Positions 8,145 to 16,201 of a DNA stretch of 64,000 nt are shown in pieces. The notes under the pieces are model-generated. The model saw only the letters and a list, made by a program, of their open reading frames with translations. It ran no database searches and was not told the origin of the DNA. The position numbers were made by a program, and so were the translations under genes. Source of the DNA: Eubacteriales Family XIII. Incertae Sedis bacterium (GTDB lineage: Bacteria > Bacillota > Clostridia > Peptostreptococcales > Anaerovoracaceae); assembly GCA_031272485.1 (NCBI GenBank), contig JAISTV010000001.1:1-64000 (forward strand), read 5' to 3'. The number at the start of each line of letters is the position of its first letter. The stretch's first letter is position 1.

Positions 8145-9092
8145 CTATCCTCCTATAGCCACCATGCGGCGGCTGCAGGCGCTGCACCCGTCCTCCGCGA
8201 GGCGGTGCCGCCTGGGTTTTCCGGCTATACCTTGCTTTATCGCTTCTATAAGCTGCGCGTCCGAAAGCCCCCGCAGGGGAATCTCCGCCGCGGCGTGCAG
8301 ACAGGATTTGAGAAAGCCGTCCGGCGTGACGCGGATGCGGTTGCACCGCGCGCAGAACGAACGGCTGAGCGGCCGGATGAGGCTCACGGTTCCCGGGTAT
8401 CCGTCTATACGCCAGACCTGCGCGTTTCCCGTCTCGCCCTCGTAGTTCATCCTGCCTATCCGGCGGAAGACGTGCTCGGCCTTCAGTTGCCGGTCCGCCT
8501 GCCAGTCCGCGCTCTCGCCTATGGGCATGAGCTCCAGAAACCGGACGTGGATATGCGCCGATTGGGTGAGCAGCGCAATCTTTTCTATCTCGCCGTCGTT
8601 CACGCCGTTTAGGACCACGCAGTTTATCTTCACGGGGGTGAGGCCGCAGGCAATGGCGGCGCGAATGCCTTCCAGCGTATACTTGAGGCTGCCGCCGCGC
8701 GTAAGCTCTTCGTACAGCGCCGGGTTGAGCGCGTCCAGGCTCACGTTTACGCGGTCAAGGCCGCAGGCTTTAAGCGCTTCGGCTTTCTCCGCGAGCTGCT
8801 GCCCGTTGGTGGTCAGGCAGGTTTCCCGGATGCCGGGCACCGCGGATACACGCCGGACTATTTCTTCTATGCCGCGCCGCACCAGCGGCTCGCCGCCGGT
8901 TATGCGCACCTTGGTTATGCCGAGCGAAGCAGCTGCCCGCACGATGCGCTCCATCTCCTCGACGCGCAGCATGTCCTCGTGGAGGCGCTTTTCCACCCCT
9001 TCTTCGGGCATGCAATACACGCATCGCAGATCGCAGAGATCCGTGACGGAAAGCCTGAGGTAATTCACTTCGCGGCCGTAAGAATCGTACAT
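8145..9092 (-). CDS. moaA: GTP 3',8-cyclase MoaA (radical SAM)
   Basis: MoaA (315 residues) starts molybdenum-cofactor synthesis by rearranging GTP in a radical SAM reaction. The N-terminal cluster motif is C-X3-C-X2-C (CDLRCVYC). The C-terminal second cluster is present as CARCNRIRVTPDGFLKSCL, and GGEPLVRRGIEEIVR is the SAM-binding GGEP region. The very C-terminal GG that MoaA enzymes need is present (AIGG). It is the first gene of the minus-strand molybdenum operon and no Shine–Dalgarno sequence precedes ATG. A TAGAAT hexamer ends six bases before it, which suggests a leaderless transcript. The divergent Crp/Fnr gene begins 82 bases away. Confidence 0.96.
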   Translation of the reverse strand: MYDSYGREVNYLRLSVTDLCDLRCVYCMPEEGVEKRLHEDMLRVEEMERIVRAAASLGITKVRITGGEPLVRRGIEEIVRRVSAVPGIRETCLTTNGQQLAEKAEALKACGLDRVNVSLDALNPALYEELTRGGSLKYTLEGIRAAIACGLTPVKINCVVLNGVNDGEIEKIALLTQSAHIHVRFLELMPIGESADWQADRQLKAEHVFRRIGRMNYEGETGNAQVWRIDGYPGTVSLIRPLSRSFCARCNRIRVTPDGFLKSCLHAAAEIPLRGLSDAQLIEAIKQGIAGKPRRHRLAEDGCSACSRRMVAIGG

Positions 9093-9098
9093 GGAAAT

Positions 9099-9104
9099 AT
9101 TCTA
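9099..9104 (-). promoter_or_regulatory. Putative -10 element of the moaA operon
   Basis: TAGAAT on the minus strand lies six bases upstream of the moaA ATG. If transcription starts at the ATG, the centre of the palindrome at 9124–9143 falls at -41.5, the canonical class II position for Crp/Fnr activators. A rival -10, TATAAT at 9124–9119, would give a ~20-base leader and put the palindrome over the spacer, as in repression. Confidence 0.45.
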
Positions 9105-9123
9105 CGGTATTCTGTGCAATTAT

Positions 9124-9143
9124 AATGTTCTATATAGAACATT
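9124..9143. promoter_or_regulatory. Perfect 20-bp palindrome, probable Crp/Fnr-family operator
   Basis: AATGTTCTATATAGAACATT is identical to its reverse complement and is centred in the 81-base gap between moaA and the divergent Crp/Fnr-family gene. Half-site TGTTC...GAACA differs from the E. coli Crp (TGTGA) and Fnr (TTGAT) half-sites. Position relative to both start codons is nearly symmetric (about 41 bases each way). The natural reading is that the neighbouring regulator binds here and controls both directions; this is inference from position and symmetry. Confidence 0.75.
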
Positions 9144-9157
9144 TTCTTATTCTCTGA

Positions 9158-9163
9158 TATGAT
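9158..9163 (+). promoter_or_regulatory. -10 element of the Crp/Fnr-family gene
   Basis: TATGAT lies 10 bases before the ATG at 9174. It overlaps the alternative upstream ATG at 9159, which therefore should not be in the mRNA. The palindrome at 9124–9143 occupies the -35 zone. Confidence 0.5.
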
Positions 9164-9173
9164 AGACTACGCT

Positions 9174-9830
9174 ATGGAATATCAGGGGATTATCGATTCA
9201 ACCCTCTTTCGAGGCTTCACAAAACCGGAAGCTGCGCGGGTGCTGGATGCCGCGAAGCCGCAGGCGCATGCCTTCAAAGGCGGCGACGTGCTCTGGCGGC
9301 AGGGCGACAAGGTCACGGGGATAGGCGTTCTCACGGAAGGGACGCTTCTGGGTCGCCGCTACCTGCCGGACGGGAAGGCACTCGTCGCGCGGGTTTATAA
9401 CGCGCCGATTCCCTTTAATCTGGAGGCGGCGGTATCGAGACGGCGGACGACACCTACGTCGGTGGAGGCACAGACGGCCGGCACATACCATTGGCTTCCC
9501 ATGCGTTCTTTATTTGAAAATCAGGATATAGACGAACGGACGGTGCGCCGCCTGCACCAGAACATCCTGGCGCAGATAGCGGACGACGCAATCCGTTTTC
9601 TGAACCGCTCGGACATCCTCACGCAGCGGACGGTGCGCGAGCGGGTTCTCATGTATTTTGAGATTCTGCGCGCGAAACAGGGCAGCGAGGTGAGGACCAA
9701 TATGACCCAGGAGGCGCTGGCGGGCTATCTCGGTGTGGACCGCTCCAGCCTGTCGTGGGAACTGAACGAGATGCGGCGGGAGGGACTCATCGCGTATAAG
9801 CGAAACCGGTATATGCTGCTTTACGATTGA
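9174..9830 (+). CDS. Crp/Fnr-family transcriptional regulator
   Basis: A 218-residue regulator with an N-terminal cyclic-nucleotide-binding-like β-roll (GDVLWRQGDKVTGIGVLTEG) and a C-terminal winged helix-turn-helix (NMTQEALAGYLGVDRSSLS followed by ELNEMRREGLI). No Cys cluster for an Fnr-type 4Fe-4S centre is seen, so the effector is unknown and need not be oxygen. I prefer ATG 9174 over 9159 because the latter sits inside the likely -10 hexamer; neither has a Shine–Dalgarno sequence. Divergent placement against moaA, with a perfect palindrome between, suggests it controls molybdenum uptake and cofactor synthesis together with its own expression. Confidence 0.88.
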   Translation: MEYQGIIDSTLFRGFTKPEAARVLDAAKPQAHAFKGGDVLWRQGDKVTGIGVLTEGTLLGRRYLPDGKALVARVYNAPIPFNLEAAVSRRRTTPTSVEAQTAGTYHWLPMRSLFENQDIDERTVRRLHQNILAQIADDAIRFLNRSDILTQRTVRERVLMYFEILRAKQGSEVRTNMTQEALAGYLGVDRSSLSWELNEMRREGLIAYKRNRYMLLYD

Positions 9831-9880
9831 AAAACGTGCATTTTGCCTGATTGTATCCTAAATTTGAGGGTAGAAGTAAA

Positions 9881-9907
9881 GTATCTGGTTACGAAGGCCA
9901 AAGATAC
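9881..9907 (+). other. Small hairpin in the leader of the lipoprotein gene
   Basis: GTATCTGG and CCA-A-AGATAC can pair across a short loop, about 30 bases before the lipoprotein start. The structure is too small to assign to a known riboswitch class. The gap 9831–9937 shows no confident promoter. Confidence 0.3.
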
Positions 9908-9937
9908 ACAGGGGGGACTTCGGAAAGGAGTGGCAAA

Positions 9938-11014
9938 ATGTATTTAGTGAAGAAAGAAAAGAACAAAAAATGCGAGAAGACGGAAGAGACGGCGGGGCGC
10001 AAGGTGAAGGGCGTGTTGGCCGTTTTTTTAGTGCTGGCCATGCTGTTTGCCGTCGGCTGCGGTTCGGCGGCCGCCGCGCAGGGGGAAACCGGCGCGACGG
10101 GCGAGATAGAAAATCCGTCTGCGGCCAGCGGGGACGAGGCCTCCTCGGAGGCGGCCATTACGAATGACGCGGCTACGCTGGGCACGGTGCATTTCGACGT
10201 GGAGAACTTAGTCGGGCTGGATTCGCACGCGTCGGTGCGCGTTCAGATAGCGAACAACGGCAGCCTGCCGCCTTACAGCGGAAGCGAGACGAAGCAGGCG
10301 GTGCAGAGCGGTTCGGTGGCTCTCACGGGCATAGCGGCGAGCGACATAGACGCGGCGCAGGACACGGCGGAGGAGAAGGGCGATACGCACAGCTCTATAG
10401 ACCAGTACATAGACCTGACTTCCACGAACAACATCCTGACGGCGCTGTGCACGGACGACTGCACGTATTACTCGACCACGGCATACCGCATAATCAACAC
10501 GGGCGACACGGAGGTGCAATTCGCCGTGCAGGAGGACGTGAAGGCGCTTGACGATTACTACTGGAACGGCCATGAGTGGCGCGACTCGTTCTACGACGAC
10601 CATCAGACATGGAGCGTTGACCCGGGTTCCTACATAGAGTTCACGCTGCCCGTCAACCCGCATCAGGGTATCTTCCACAACAAGGTGCGCGGGACGTACG
10701 TGAAGCTTTGGGCGGTGCAGACGCCGCAGGGTCCGGACCACTTCAAGGTGACGGACGGCAACATAGTGACGGAGTTCAACGTGGACAAGGACGCACTGCA
10801 GCTGGTATACGATGAGGACAGCATCCGCGCGACGCTCCTCCCGGCGGAGTACGTCCCGACGCTGGCCAACATTCTCAACAACATGGCGCAGCACGGGTAT
10901 GTTCCGCCTCTGTACATGACGGAGAAGGATGAGCCCGAGGACCTGCCGATATTGTACGTGTTCGAATGGTACCCGCAGAACGGGAAGTTTGAAATCGAAG
11001 TGACGAAGAATTAG
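9938..11014 (+). CDS. Predicted lipoprotein of unknown function
   Basis: I do not recognise this 358-residue protein. The chosen ATG has AAAGGAG seven bases upstream; the earlier in-frame ATG at 9851 has none. A Lys-rich N-terminus and hydrophobic segment end in a lipobox-like LFAVGC (Cys41), followed by a Gly/Ala/Thr/Glu linker, so it is probably anchored outside the membrane. The mature part is acidic with alternating hydrophobic patterns suggesting a β-sandwich. It holds a Cys pair close together (ALCTDDCTYY) and Trp/Tyr-rich stretches (DDYYWNGHEWRDSFYDDHQTW). It follows the Crp/Fnr gene by 107 bases and ends at a strong terminator. Confidence 0.7.
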   Translation: MYLVKKEKNKKCEKTEETAGRKVKGVLAVFLVLAMLFAVGCGSAAAAQGETGATGEIENPSAASGDEASSEAAITNDAATLGTVHFDVENLVGLDSHASVRVQIANNGSLPPYSGSETKQAVQSGSVALTGIAASDIDAAQDTAEEKGDTHSSIDQYIDLTSTNNILTALCTDDCTYYSTTAYRIINTGDTEVQFAVQEDVKALDDYYWNGHEWRDSFYDDHQTWSVDPGSYIEFTLPVNPHQGIFHNKVRGTYVKLWAVQTPQGPDHFKVTDGNIVTEFNVDKDALQLVYDEDSIRATLLPAEYVPTLANILNNMAQHGYVPPLYMTEKDEPEDLPILYVFEWYPQNGKFEIEVTKN

Positions 11015-11037
11015 GTAAGGCCGTTACCAGTTTCCCC

Positions 11038-11081
11038 ATGGACAAAAAAATCGCTTCCGTAGGAAGCGATTTTTTGTCCAT
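11038..11081. terminator. Bidirectional rho-independent terminator
   Basis: TCGCTTCC and GGAAGCGA pair around a GTA loop, flanked by seven A on the left and six T on the right; pairing extends outward to ATGGAC/GTCCAT. It can stop transcription from the lipoprotein gene on the plus strand and from the tRNA-Arg gene on the minus strand. Confidence 0.9.
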
Positions 11082-11082
11082 A

Positions 11083-11159
11083 TGGCGCGCCAAAGAAGAT
11101 TCGAACTCCCGGCCTCCACATCCGGAGTGTGGCGCTCTATCCAGCTGAGCTATTGGCGC
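11083..11159 (-). tRNA. tRNA-Arg(CCG)
   Basis: On the minus strand the acceptor arms GCGCCAA and TTGGCGC pair, followed by discriminator G and an encoded CCA end. The D arm (GCTC...GAGC), anticodon stem CCACA/TGTGG with loop CTCCGGA, and T arm with TTCGAAT are all present. The anticodon is CCG, which reads the arginine codon CGG, common in this GC-rich DNA. Total length with CCA is 77 bases. Confidence 0.95.
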
Positions 11160-11194
11160 AAGGCTTTCCGGGCGATTCGCGCCGGCAAGATGGA

Positions 11195-11223
11195 ATTATA
11201 CCATTGATGTGCTATAATTACAA
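11195..11223 (-). promoter_or_regulatory. Promoter of tRNA-Arg
   Basis: Minus strand TTGTAA (11223–11218), 17-base spacer, TATAAT (11200–11195). Transcription should begin about 30 bases before the mature tRNA. It is interleaved with the divergent pycB promoter. Confidence 0.6.
11210..11218 (+). promoter_or_regulatory. Extended -10 promoter of pycB
   Basis: TGC-TATAAT is an extended -10 element about 60 bases before the pycB ATG. No good -35 is visible, as is usual with extended -10 promoters. Confidence 0.5.
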
Positions 11224-11277
11224 TGTTAATCGAGAGAATGATTTTCCGAAATATACACGGTGTCTGGAGGCTGAGAA

Positions 11278-12702
11278 ATGACAGAAACAAACGGCAAACG
11301 GCTAATCAAATTTACGGAAACGGTCCTGCGCGACGGGCATCAGTCCCTGATCGCCACGCGTATGAAAACCAAGGAAATGCTTCCTATATTAGAGGTGCTC
11401 GACGCGGTGGGCTATAACGCGCTGGAGTGCTGGGGCGGGGCCACGTTCGACGCGAGCGTGCGCTTCCTGAACGAGGATCCGTGGGATCGCCTGCGCACCA
11501 TCCGCAAGCACGTGAAGAACACCAAGCTGCAGATGCTGCTGCGCGGACAGAACCTGCTGGGCTACAAGCATTACGCGGACGACATGGTGGACGAGTTCGT
11601 GGGCAAGTCCATAGAAAACGGCATAGACATAATCCGCATCTTCGACGCGTTTAACGACACGCGCAACCTCGAGCAGGCTATCAAGGCGTGCCGCAAGTAC
11701 GGCGGGCATTCGCAGCCGGCGCTCTCCTTTACGCTGAGCCCGGTGCACACGCCGGAGATGTTCGTGAAGCTCATCCTCGAGCTCGAGCAGATGGGCGCGG
11801 ACTCGGTCTGTATAAAGGACATGGCGGGTCTGCTGGATCCGTACGGCACCTACGATCTGGTCAAGGAGATCAAGAGCAAGGTGAGCGTACCGCTGGAGAT
11901 TCACACGCACGCCACGAGCGGCCTGGGTTCCATGACGTACCTGAAGGCGGCCGAGGCTGGCGCGGATATAATCGACACGGCGCTGTCCCCGTTCGCGGAG
12001 GGCACGAGCCAGCCGTCCACCGAGCCGCTTGTCTACACGTTTGACCACAGCGACAGCTTCTACACGGGCCTGGATCTGGACGCCATGAACAAGGCCACCG
12101 AGTACTTCCGGCCGCTTCGCGAAGAGGCCATAGCCTCCGGCCTTATGGACTCCAAGCTGCTGAGCGTGGACATAAACACTCTCATCTATCAGGTGCCCGG
12201 CGGCATGCTGTCGAACCTGGTTTCGCAGCTCAAGCAGGCGAACGCCATGGACAAGTTCGAAGACGTGTTGCGCGAGATTCCGCGCGTGCGCGAGGACCTG
12301 GGCTATCCGCCGCTCGTCACGCCGTCCAGCCAGATCGTGGGTACGCAGGCAGTGCTCAACGTCCTTATGGGCGAGCGCTACAAGATGGTGCCGCAGGAGG
12401 TCAAGGACGTGGTCATGGGCAAGTACGGCGCGACGACCGTACCCATTAGCGAAGAAGTAGCCGACAAGATTCTCGGCGCGGATAAAGCGAACCGGATTAC
12501 GCACCGGCCGGCGGACGACATTGGCCCCGAGCTGGACAAGGCGCAGAAGGAATTCGCGGAATATATAGAACAGCCGGAGGACGTGCTCACGGGCGCCATG
12601 TTCCCGGAGCCGGCCATAAAGTTCTTCAAGTACCGGCAGGCACAGAAATACGGCGTGGACTCCACGCTGCTCGACAAGGAGCAGGCGGTCTACCCGGTAT
12701 AG
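11278..12702 (+). CDS. pycB: Carboxyltransferase subunit of pyruvate carboxylase / oxaloacetate decarboxylase
   Basis: A 474-residue carboxyltransferase of the PycB/OadA type, which moves CO2 between biotin and pyruvate/oxaloacetate. The DRE-TIM barrel shows TVLRDGHQSLIATRM near the N-terminus, RIFDAFND, the catalytic Lys in VCIKDMAGLL and the metal-binding HTH in EIHTHATSGLG. The PYC_OADA conserved domain follows. The protein ends without the biotinyl domain (no EAMKM motif), so biotin carrier and carboxylase or decarboxylase partners must be encoded elsewhere; none is in this window. GGAGG stands eight bases before ATG. The Fic-like gene follows 31 bases later and may be co-transcribed. Confidence 0.9.
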   Translation: MTETNGKRLIKFTETVLRDGHQSLIATRMKTKEMLPILEVLDAVGYNALECWGGATFDASVRFLNEDPWDRLRTIRKHVKNTKLQMLLRGQNLLGYKHYADDMVDEFVGKSIENGIDIIRIFDAFNDTRNLEQAIKACRKYGGHSQPALSFTLSPVHTPEMFVKLILELEQMGADSVCIKDMAGLLDPYGTYDLVKEIKSKVSVPLEIHTHATSGLGSMTYLKAAEAGADIIDTALSPFAEGTSQPSTEPLVYTFDHSDSFYTGLDLDAMNKATEYFRPLREEAIASGLMDSKLLSVDINTLIYQVPGGMLSNLVSQLKQANAMDKFEDVLREIPRVREDLGYPPLVTPSSQIVGTQAVLNVLMGERYKMVPQEVKDVVMGKYGATTVPISEEVADKILGADKANRITHRPADDIGPELDKAQKEFAEYIEQPEDVLTGAMFPEPAIKFFKYRQAQKYGVDSTLLDKEQAVYPV

Positions 12703-12733
12703 GAGGCAGTCCCCGAAATAGCGAGGTGATGGC

Positions 12734-13456
12734 GTGTTTCGGAAGGTGGAAGCGAAAAAAGAGGAGCTGTTTGCGGAACGTCCGTTTTCCGAGATGTTTC
12801 TGCGGACGGTCGCGGCCAGGAACCTGCTGGACTTCGCCTTCATGAACCTCAAGCTCGAGGGCAGCAAGCTCACGGAGCAGGGCGTAAGCAGCATCCTGCG
12901 CGGCGAGATTGTCCCGGGCGTAAGCATAGGCGAGCACAATCTGGCGGGCTACCACCGCGACGCGCTGGCGCTGTTCGACGAGATGCGCCGCATGAAGACG
13001 GACCTCGACCGCAAGGAGCTGGCCCGCATTTACGAAGTGATATGGCATGTACAGGCGCCTTCCTACCGCGTGGCGGGGAAGGTGCTTTATCATCTGGACT
13101 ACGTGGCGCCCGTGCATATGCAGCCGGCGGAGATGCTCGACGAGCTTTTCCGCTACCAGTACAAACGCGAGGAGACCTATAAGGGCGACTACATCCTGCG
13201 GGCGGTGGAGCTGCATGACGGCATCATAGGCGTGTACCCCTACGAGGAGGGGAGCGAACTGCTGGCGCGCTGCGCGCTCACGTACGAGCTTCTGCGGCAT
13301 GAGCTTCCCGTGGTGGGCATAGGCCTGCGGGAGCCGGAGTACAATGAGGCGGTTTCCCTGGCTCTTAACAAGGGCGATCACCGCAGACTGTACGAGGCTG
13401 TATGCCGGGCCGCGCTCAAGAAGCTGGACTACCTGATAGAGCTGGCGCGGGCGTAA
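12734..13456 (+). CDS. Degenerate Fic-like protein (pseudo-Fic)
   Basis: A 240-residue protein that resembles the Fic/DOC fold but lacks its catalytic motif. The N-terminus has the Fic-type segment LKLEGSKLTEQGVSSILRGE, and the central part keeps the helical layout. Where active Fic proteins have HPFx(D/E)GNGR, this one reads YPYEEGSELLAR (residues ~168–179): the catalytic His is Tyr, and the Asn and Arg that bind nucleotide are lost. The following segment (YELLRHELPVVGIGLREPEYNEAVSLAL) again matches Fic proteins. It is therefore unlikely to AMPylate; it may be a binding or scaffold protein. The GTG start is supported by GAGGTGAT five bases upstream. Its position behind pycB suggests co-expression. 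Confidence 0.65.
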   Translation: MFRKVEAKKEELFAERPFSEMFLRTVAARNLLDFAFMNLKLEGSKLTEQGVSSILRGEIVPGVSIGEHNLAGYHRDALALFDEMRRMKTDLDRKELARIYEVIWHVQAPSYRVAGKVLYHLDYVAPVHMQPAEMLDELFRYQYKREETYKGDYILRAVELHDGIIGVYPYEEGSELLARCALTYELLRHELPVVGIGLREPEYNEAVSLALNKGDHRRLYEAVCRAALKKLDYLIELARA

Positions 13457-13501
13457 GACGCAGGGGGGCGGCGCAAAGGTGTGAATATTTATAAATTTTC
13501 T

Positions 13502-13515
13502 TGCATAAATATGCA
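13502..13515. promoter_or_regulatory. Probable ARG box upstream of argG
   Basis: TGCATAAATATGCA is a TGCAT/ATGCA inverted repeat with a four-base AT centre, close to the ArgR operator form TGAATWWWWATTCA. A weaker half-like segment, TGTGAATATTTATAAAT, lies just upstream. The site sits immediately upstream of the argG -35 box, a suitable place for ArgR repression. Inferred from pattern only. Confidence 0.5.
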
Positions 13516-13524
13516 TGAAAACTA

Positions 13525-13553
13525 TTGCTTTTGCATGCGCCGGTTGATATACT
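13525..13553 (+). promoter_or_regulatory. Promoter of argGH
   Basis: TTGCTT (13525–13530), 17-base spacer, TATACT (13548–13553). The leader to the argG ATG would be about 64 bases. Confidence 0.65.
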
Positions 13554-13623
13554 GATTGGCGTATTGTCAATGGATGCGGCGCGGGATTCGCCCGCGGACG
13601 CTTGGATAAGGAGCGAGAGGATT

Positions 13624-14841
13624 ATGAGTGAGCAAAAAGAGAAAATCGTACTGGCGTATTCGGGGGGGCTGGACACCTCTATCATTCTGACGTGGCTCAA
13701 GGAGGAGTATAACGCCGAGATTATAACGGTCTGCGCGGACGTGGGGCAGGACGACGACTTTTCGGATGTGGACAAGAAGGCCTATGCCACCGGCGCCACG
13801 AAGGCGTACACGCTGGATCTGAAGGACGAGTTCGTGGAGGACTACATTTGGCCCACGCTCAAGTCGGGCGCCGTTTACGAAAACGACTACCTGCTGGGGA
13901 CGTCCATGGCCCGCCCCCTCATCGCGGAGAAATTGGTGGACATAGCCCATAAGGAAGGCGCCCATATCATTGCCCACGGGGCGACGGGCAAGGGCAACGA
14001 CCAGGTGCGGTTCGAGTCGACCATCCACGCGCTGGATCCTTCCATTAAGATACTGGCGCCGTGGCGGATCTGGAACCTGCGGTCGCGCGAGCAGCTTATC
14101 GACTACGCGGCGTCGCACGGGATTCCCATAGAGCAGACGCGCGAGAAGATTTACAGCCGGGATCAGAACATCTGGCATATAAGCCACGAGAGCGGAAACC
14201 TGGAGGACCCGTGGAACGAGCACCTCGAGGACATCCACGTGATGAGCGTGCCGGTGGAGAAGGGGCCGGACGAGCCGGCGTATGTGAACATAGACTTCGA
14301 GGCGGGCGTGCCGGTGGCGCTGGACGGCGAGAAGCTGAGCGGCGTGGCGCTTATCCAGAAGCTCAACAAGCTGGGCGGCGAGCACGGCGTGGGAACCATA
14401 GACATAGTGGAGAACCGGCTCGTGGGCATGAAGTCCCGCGGGGTGTACGAGACGCCGGGCGGCACGATTCTGCTCAAGGCGCTGCAGGCCATAGAGAAGC
14501 TGGTGCTGGACCGCGACTCCATGAACTACAAGAATCAGGTGGCGCTTAAGTATGCGCAGCTCGTCTACGACGGCCTGTGGTTTACGCCGCTGCGGGAGGC
14601 GTTCGACGCGTTTGTGAACGTGCTTATGGCAGGCGCCACGGGCACGGTGCGCATGAAGCTGTATAAGGGCAACGCACTTCCGGTGGCGAGCAAGTCGGAG
14701 TACTCGCTGTTCAACGAGGAGTTTGCGACCATGGGCGAGGACGAGGTGTACAACCAGAAGGACGCGGAAGGGTTTATAAACCTCTTCAGCCTTTCGATGA
14801 AGATTCGCGCCATTCAGAAGGCTAAGCGCGAGGGAAAATAG
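13624..14841 (+). CDS. argG: Argininosuccinate synthase
   Basis: ArgG joins citrulline and aspartate with ATP in arginine synthesis. The N-type ATP pyrophosphatase P-loop is [10 protein letters not shown] near residue 10. Other family motifs are [14 protein letters not shown], the segment [34 protein letters not shown] and [12 protein letters not shown] chose ATG 13624 (405 residues), which has AAGGAG upstream and begins just before the conserved N-terminus. The longer reading from 13525 would begin inside the promoter. argH follows one base after the stop. Confidence 0.97.
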   Translation: MSEQKEKIVLAYSGGLDTSIILTWLKEEYNAEIITVCADVGQDDDFSDVDKKAYATGATKAYTLDLKDEFVEDYIWPTLKSGAVYENDYLLGTSMARPLIAEKLVDIAHKEGAHIIAHGATGKGNDQVRFESTIHALDPSIKILAPWRIWNLRSREQLIDYAASHGIPIEQTREKIYSRDQNIWHISHESGNLEDPWNEHLEDIHVMSVPVEKGPDEPAYVNIDFEAGVPVALDGEKLSGVALIQKLNKLGGEHGVGTIDIVENRLVGMKSRGVYETPGGTILLKALQAIEKLVLDRDSMNYKNQVALKYAQLVYDGLWFTPLREAFDAFVNVLMAGATGTVRMKLYKGNALPVASKSEYSLFNEEFATMGEDEVYNQKDAEGFINLFSLSMKIRAIQKAKREGK

Positions 14842-14842
14842 A

Positions 14843-16201
14843 ATGAAACTATGGGCAGGAAGGTTTAATAAGGAGATTTCCGGGTTCGCGGATGAGTGGG
14901 CGGCCTCGCTTTCGTTCGACCGCGTGCTTTACCGCGAGGACATTCAGGGGAGCGTGGCGCATTGCCGGATGCTGGCTAAGCAGGGTATCCTGTCAGAGGC
15001 GGACGCGCAGCTGATTGAGTCCGGGCTGCGGGAGATTCTCGATGAGCTCGAGTCCGGGCAGATAGACTTTCCGGAGGGCACGGAAGACATACATATGGGC
15101 GTGGAGGCGCTGCTGACCGAGCGGATAGGCGAGGCGGGCAAGCGTCTGCATACGGCGCGCAGCCGCAACGACCAGGTGGCCACGGACATCCGCCTGTTCG
15201 TCAAGGAGGTCACGCTGCATACGCTGGAGCTGCTCAAGGCGCTGCGCGATACATTGCTGGCGCTGGCGGAGCAGCACGCGCGGACCATCATGCCGGGTTA
15301 CACGCATTTGCAGCATGCCCAGCCGGTTTCGCTGGGGTTCCACCTGCTGGCCTACTACCAGATGTTCGGACGCGACACAGAGCGCTTCTGGGACGCGTAC
15401 AGCCGCACGGACGTTCTGCCGCTGGGGTCGGGCGCGCTGGCGGGCACGAGCTACGATACGGACAGGGCTTACCTGGCGGAGGAGCTTGGCTTTACGGAGG
15501 TTTCGAAAAACGCCATGGACGCGGTGAGCGACCGCGACTTTCTGATTGAGTATATCGGGGCGGCCAGCATAACCATGATGCACCTGTCGCGTTTCTGCGA
15601 GGAGCTGATCCTGTGGAGCAGCACGGAGTTCGGCTTCGTGGAGATGGACGACGCCTACAGCACGGGCAGCAGCATCATGCCGCAGAAGAAGAACCCGGAC
15701 ATGGCGGAGCTCATCCGCGGCAAGACCGGGCGCGTGTACGGGGACCTCATGGCCATCCTCACGGTCATGAAGGGGCTGCCGCTGGCGTACAACAAGGACA
15801 TGCAGGAGGACAAGATTCCGCTGTTCGACGCGGCGGAGACGCTTACGAGCTCGCTTACGGTCTTCACGGAGATGATAGCCACCATGCAGGTCAATGAGGG
15901 CCGCATGGCGGAGGCGGCCGGGCAGGGCTTTATGAACGCGACGGACGCGGCGGACTATCTGGTTCGCAAGGGCGTGCCGTTCCGCGAGGCGCACGAGATT
16001 ATCGGGCGGATAGTGCTGCACTGTATAGAGAAGGGCGTGGGCATAGAGGACCTTCCGCTCAAGGAGCTGCAGTCGTACAGCAAGAAGTTCGCCAAGGACG
16101 TTTACGACTTTATCACGCCGGAGGCCTGTATGAACGCCAAGATATCGGCGGGCGGCACGTCCTACGACCGTATACTTGAACAGATTGGAAACGAAAAATA
16201 A
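14843..16201 (+). CDS. argH: Argininosuccinate lyase
   Basis: ArgH (452 residues) splits argininosuccinate to arginine and fumarate, the final step of arginine synthesis. It begins with the typical LWAGRFNKEISGFADEW and contains TARSRNDQVATDIRLF, TIMPGYTHLQHAQPVS with the catalytic His region, and the fumarase/aspartase-superfamily signature GSSIMPQKKNPD with the mobile-loop Ser. Start is one base after the argG stop, so the two are translationally coupled. Its 3' end is overlapped by the MFS gene. Confidence 0.97.
   Translation: MKLWAGRFNKEISGFADEWAASLSFDRVLYREDIQGSVAHCRMLAKQGILSEADAQLIESGLREILDELESGQIDFPEGTEDIHMGVEALLTERIGEAGKRLHTARSRNDQVATDIRLFVKEVTLHTLELLKALRDTLLALAEQHARTIMPGYTHLQHAQPVSLGFHLLAYYQMFGRDTERFWDAYSRTDVLPLGSGALAGTSYDTDRAYLAEELGFTEVSKNAMDAVSDRDFLIEYIGAASITMMHLSRFCEELILWSSTEFGFVEMDDAYSTGSSIMPQKKNPDMAELIRGKTGRVYGDLMAILTVMKGLPLAYNKDMQEDKIPLFDAAETLTSSLTVFTEMIATMQVNEGRMAEAAGQGFMNATDAADYLVRKGVPFREAHEIIGRIVLHCIEKGVGIEDLPLKELQSYSKKFAKDVYDFITPEACMNAKISAGGTSYDRILEQIGNEK

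Noticed and set aside
9093-9173. Moco riboswitch upstream of moaA
   Set aside because: The gap of 81 bases is filled by promoters and a palindrome; there is no room for the aptamer, and the mRNA may have no leader.
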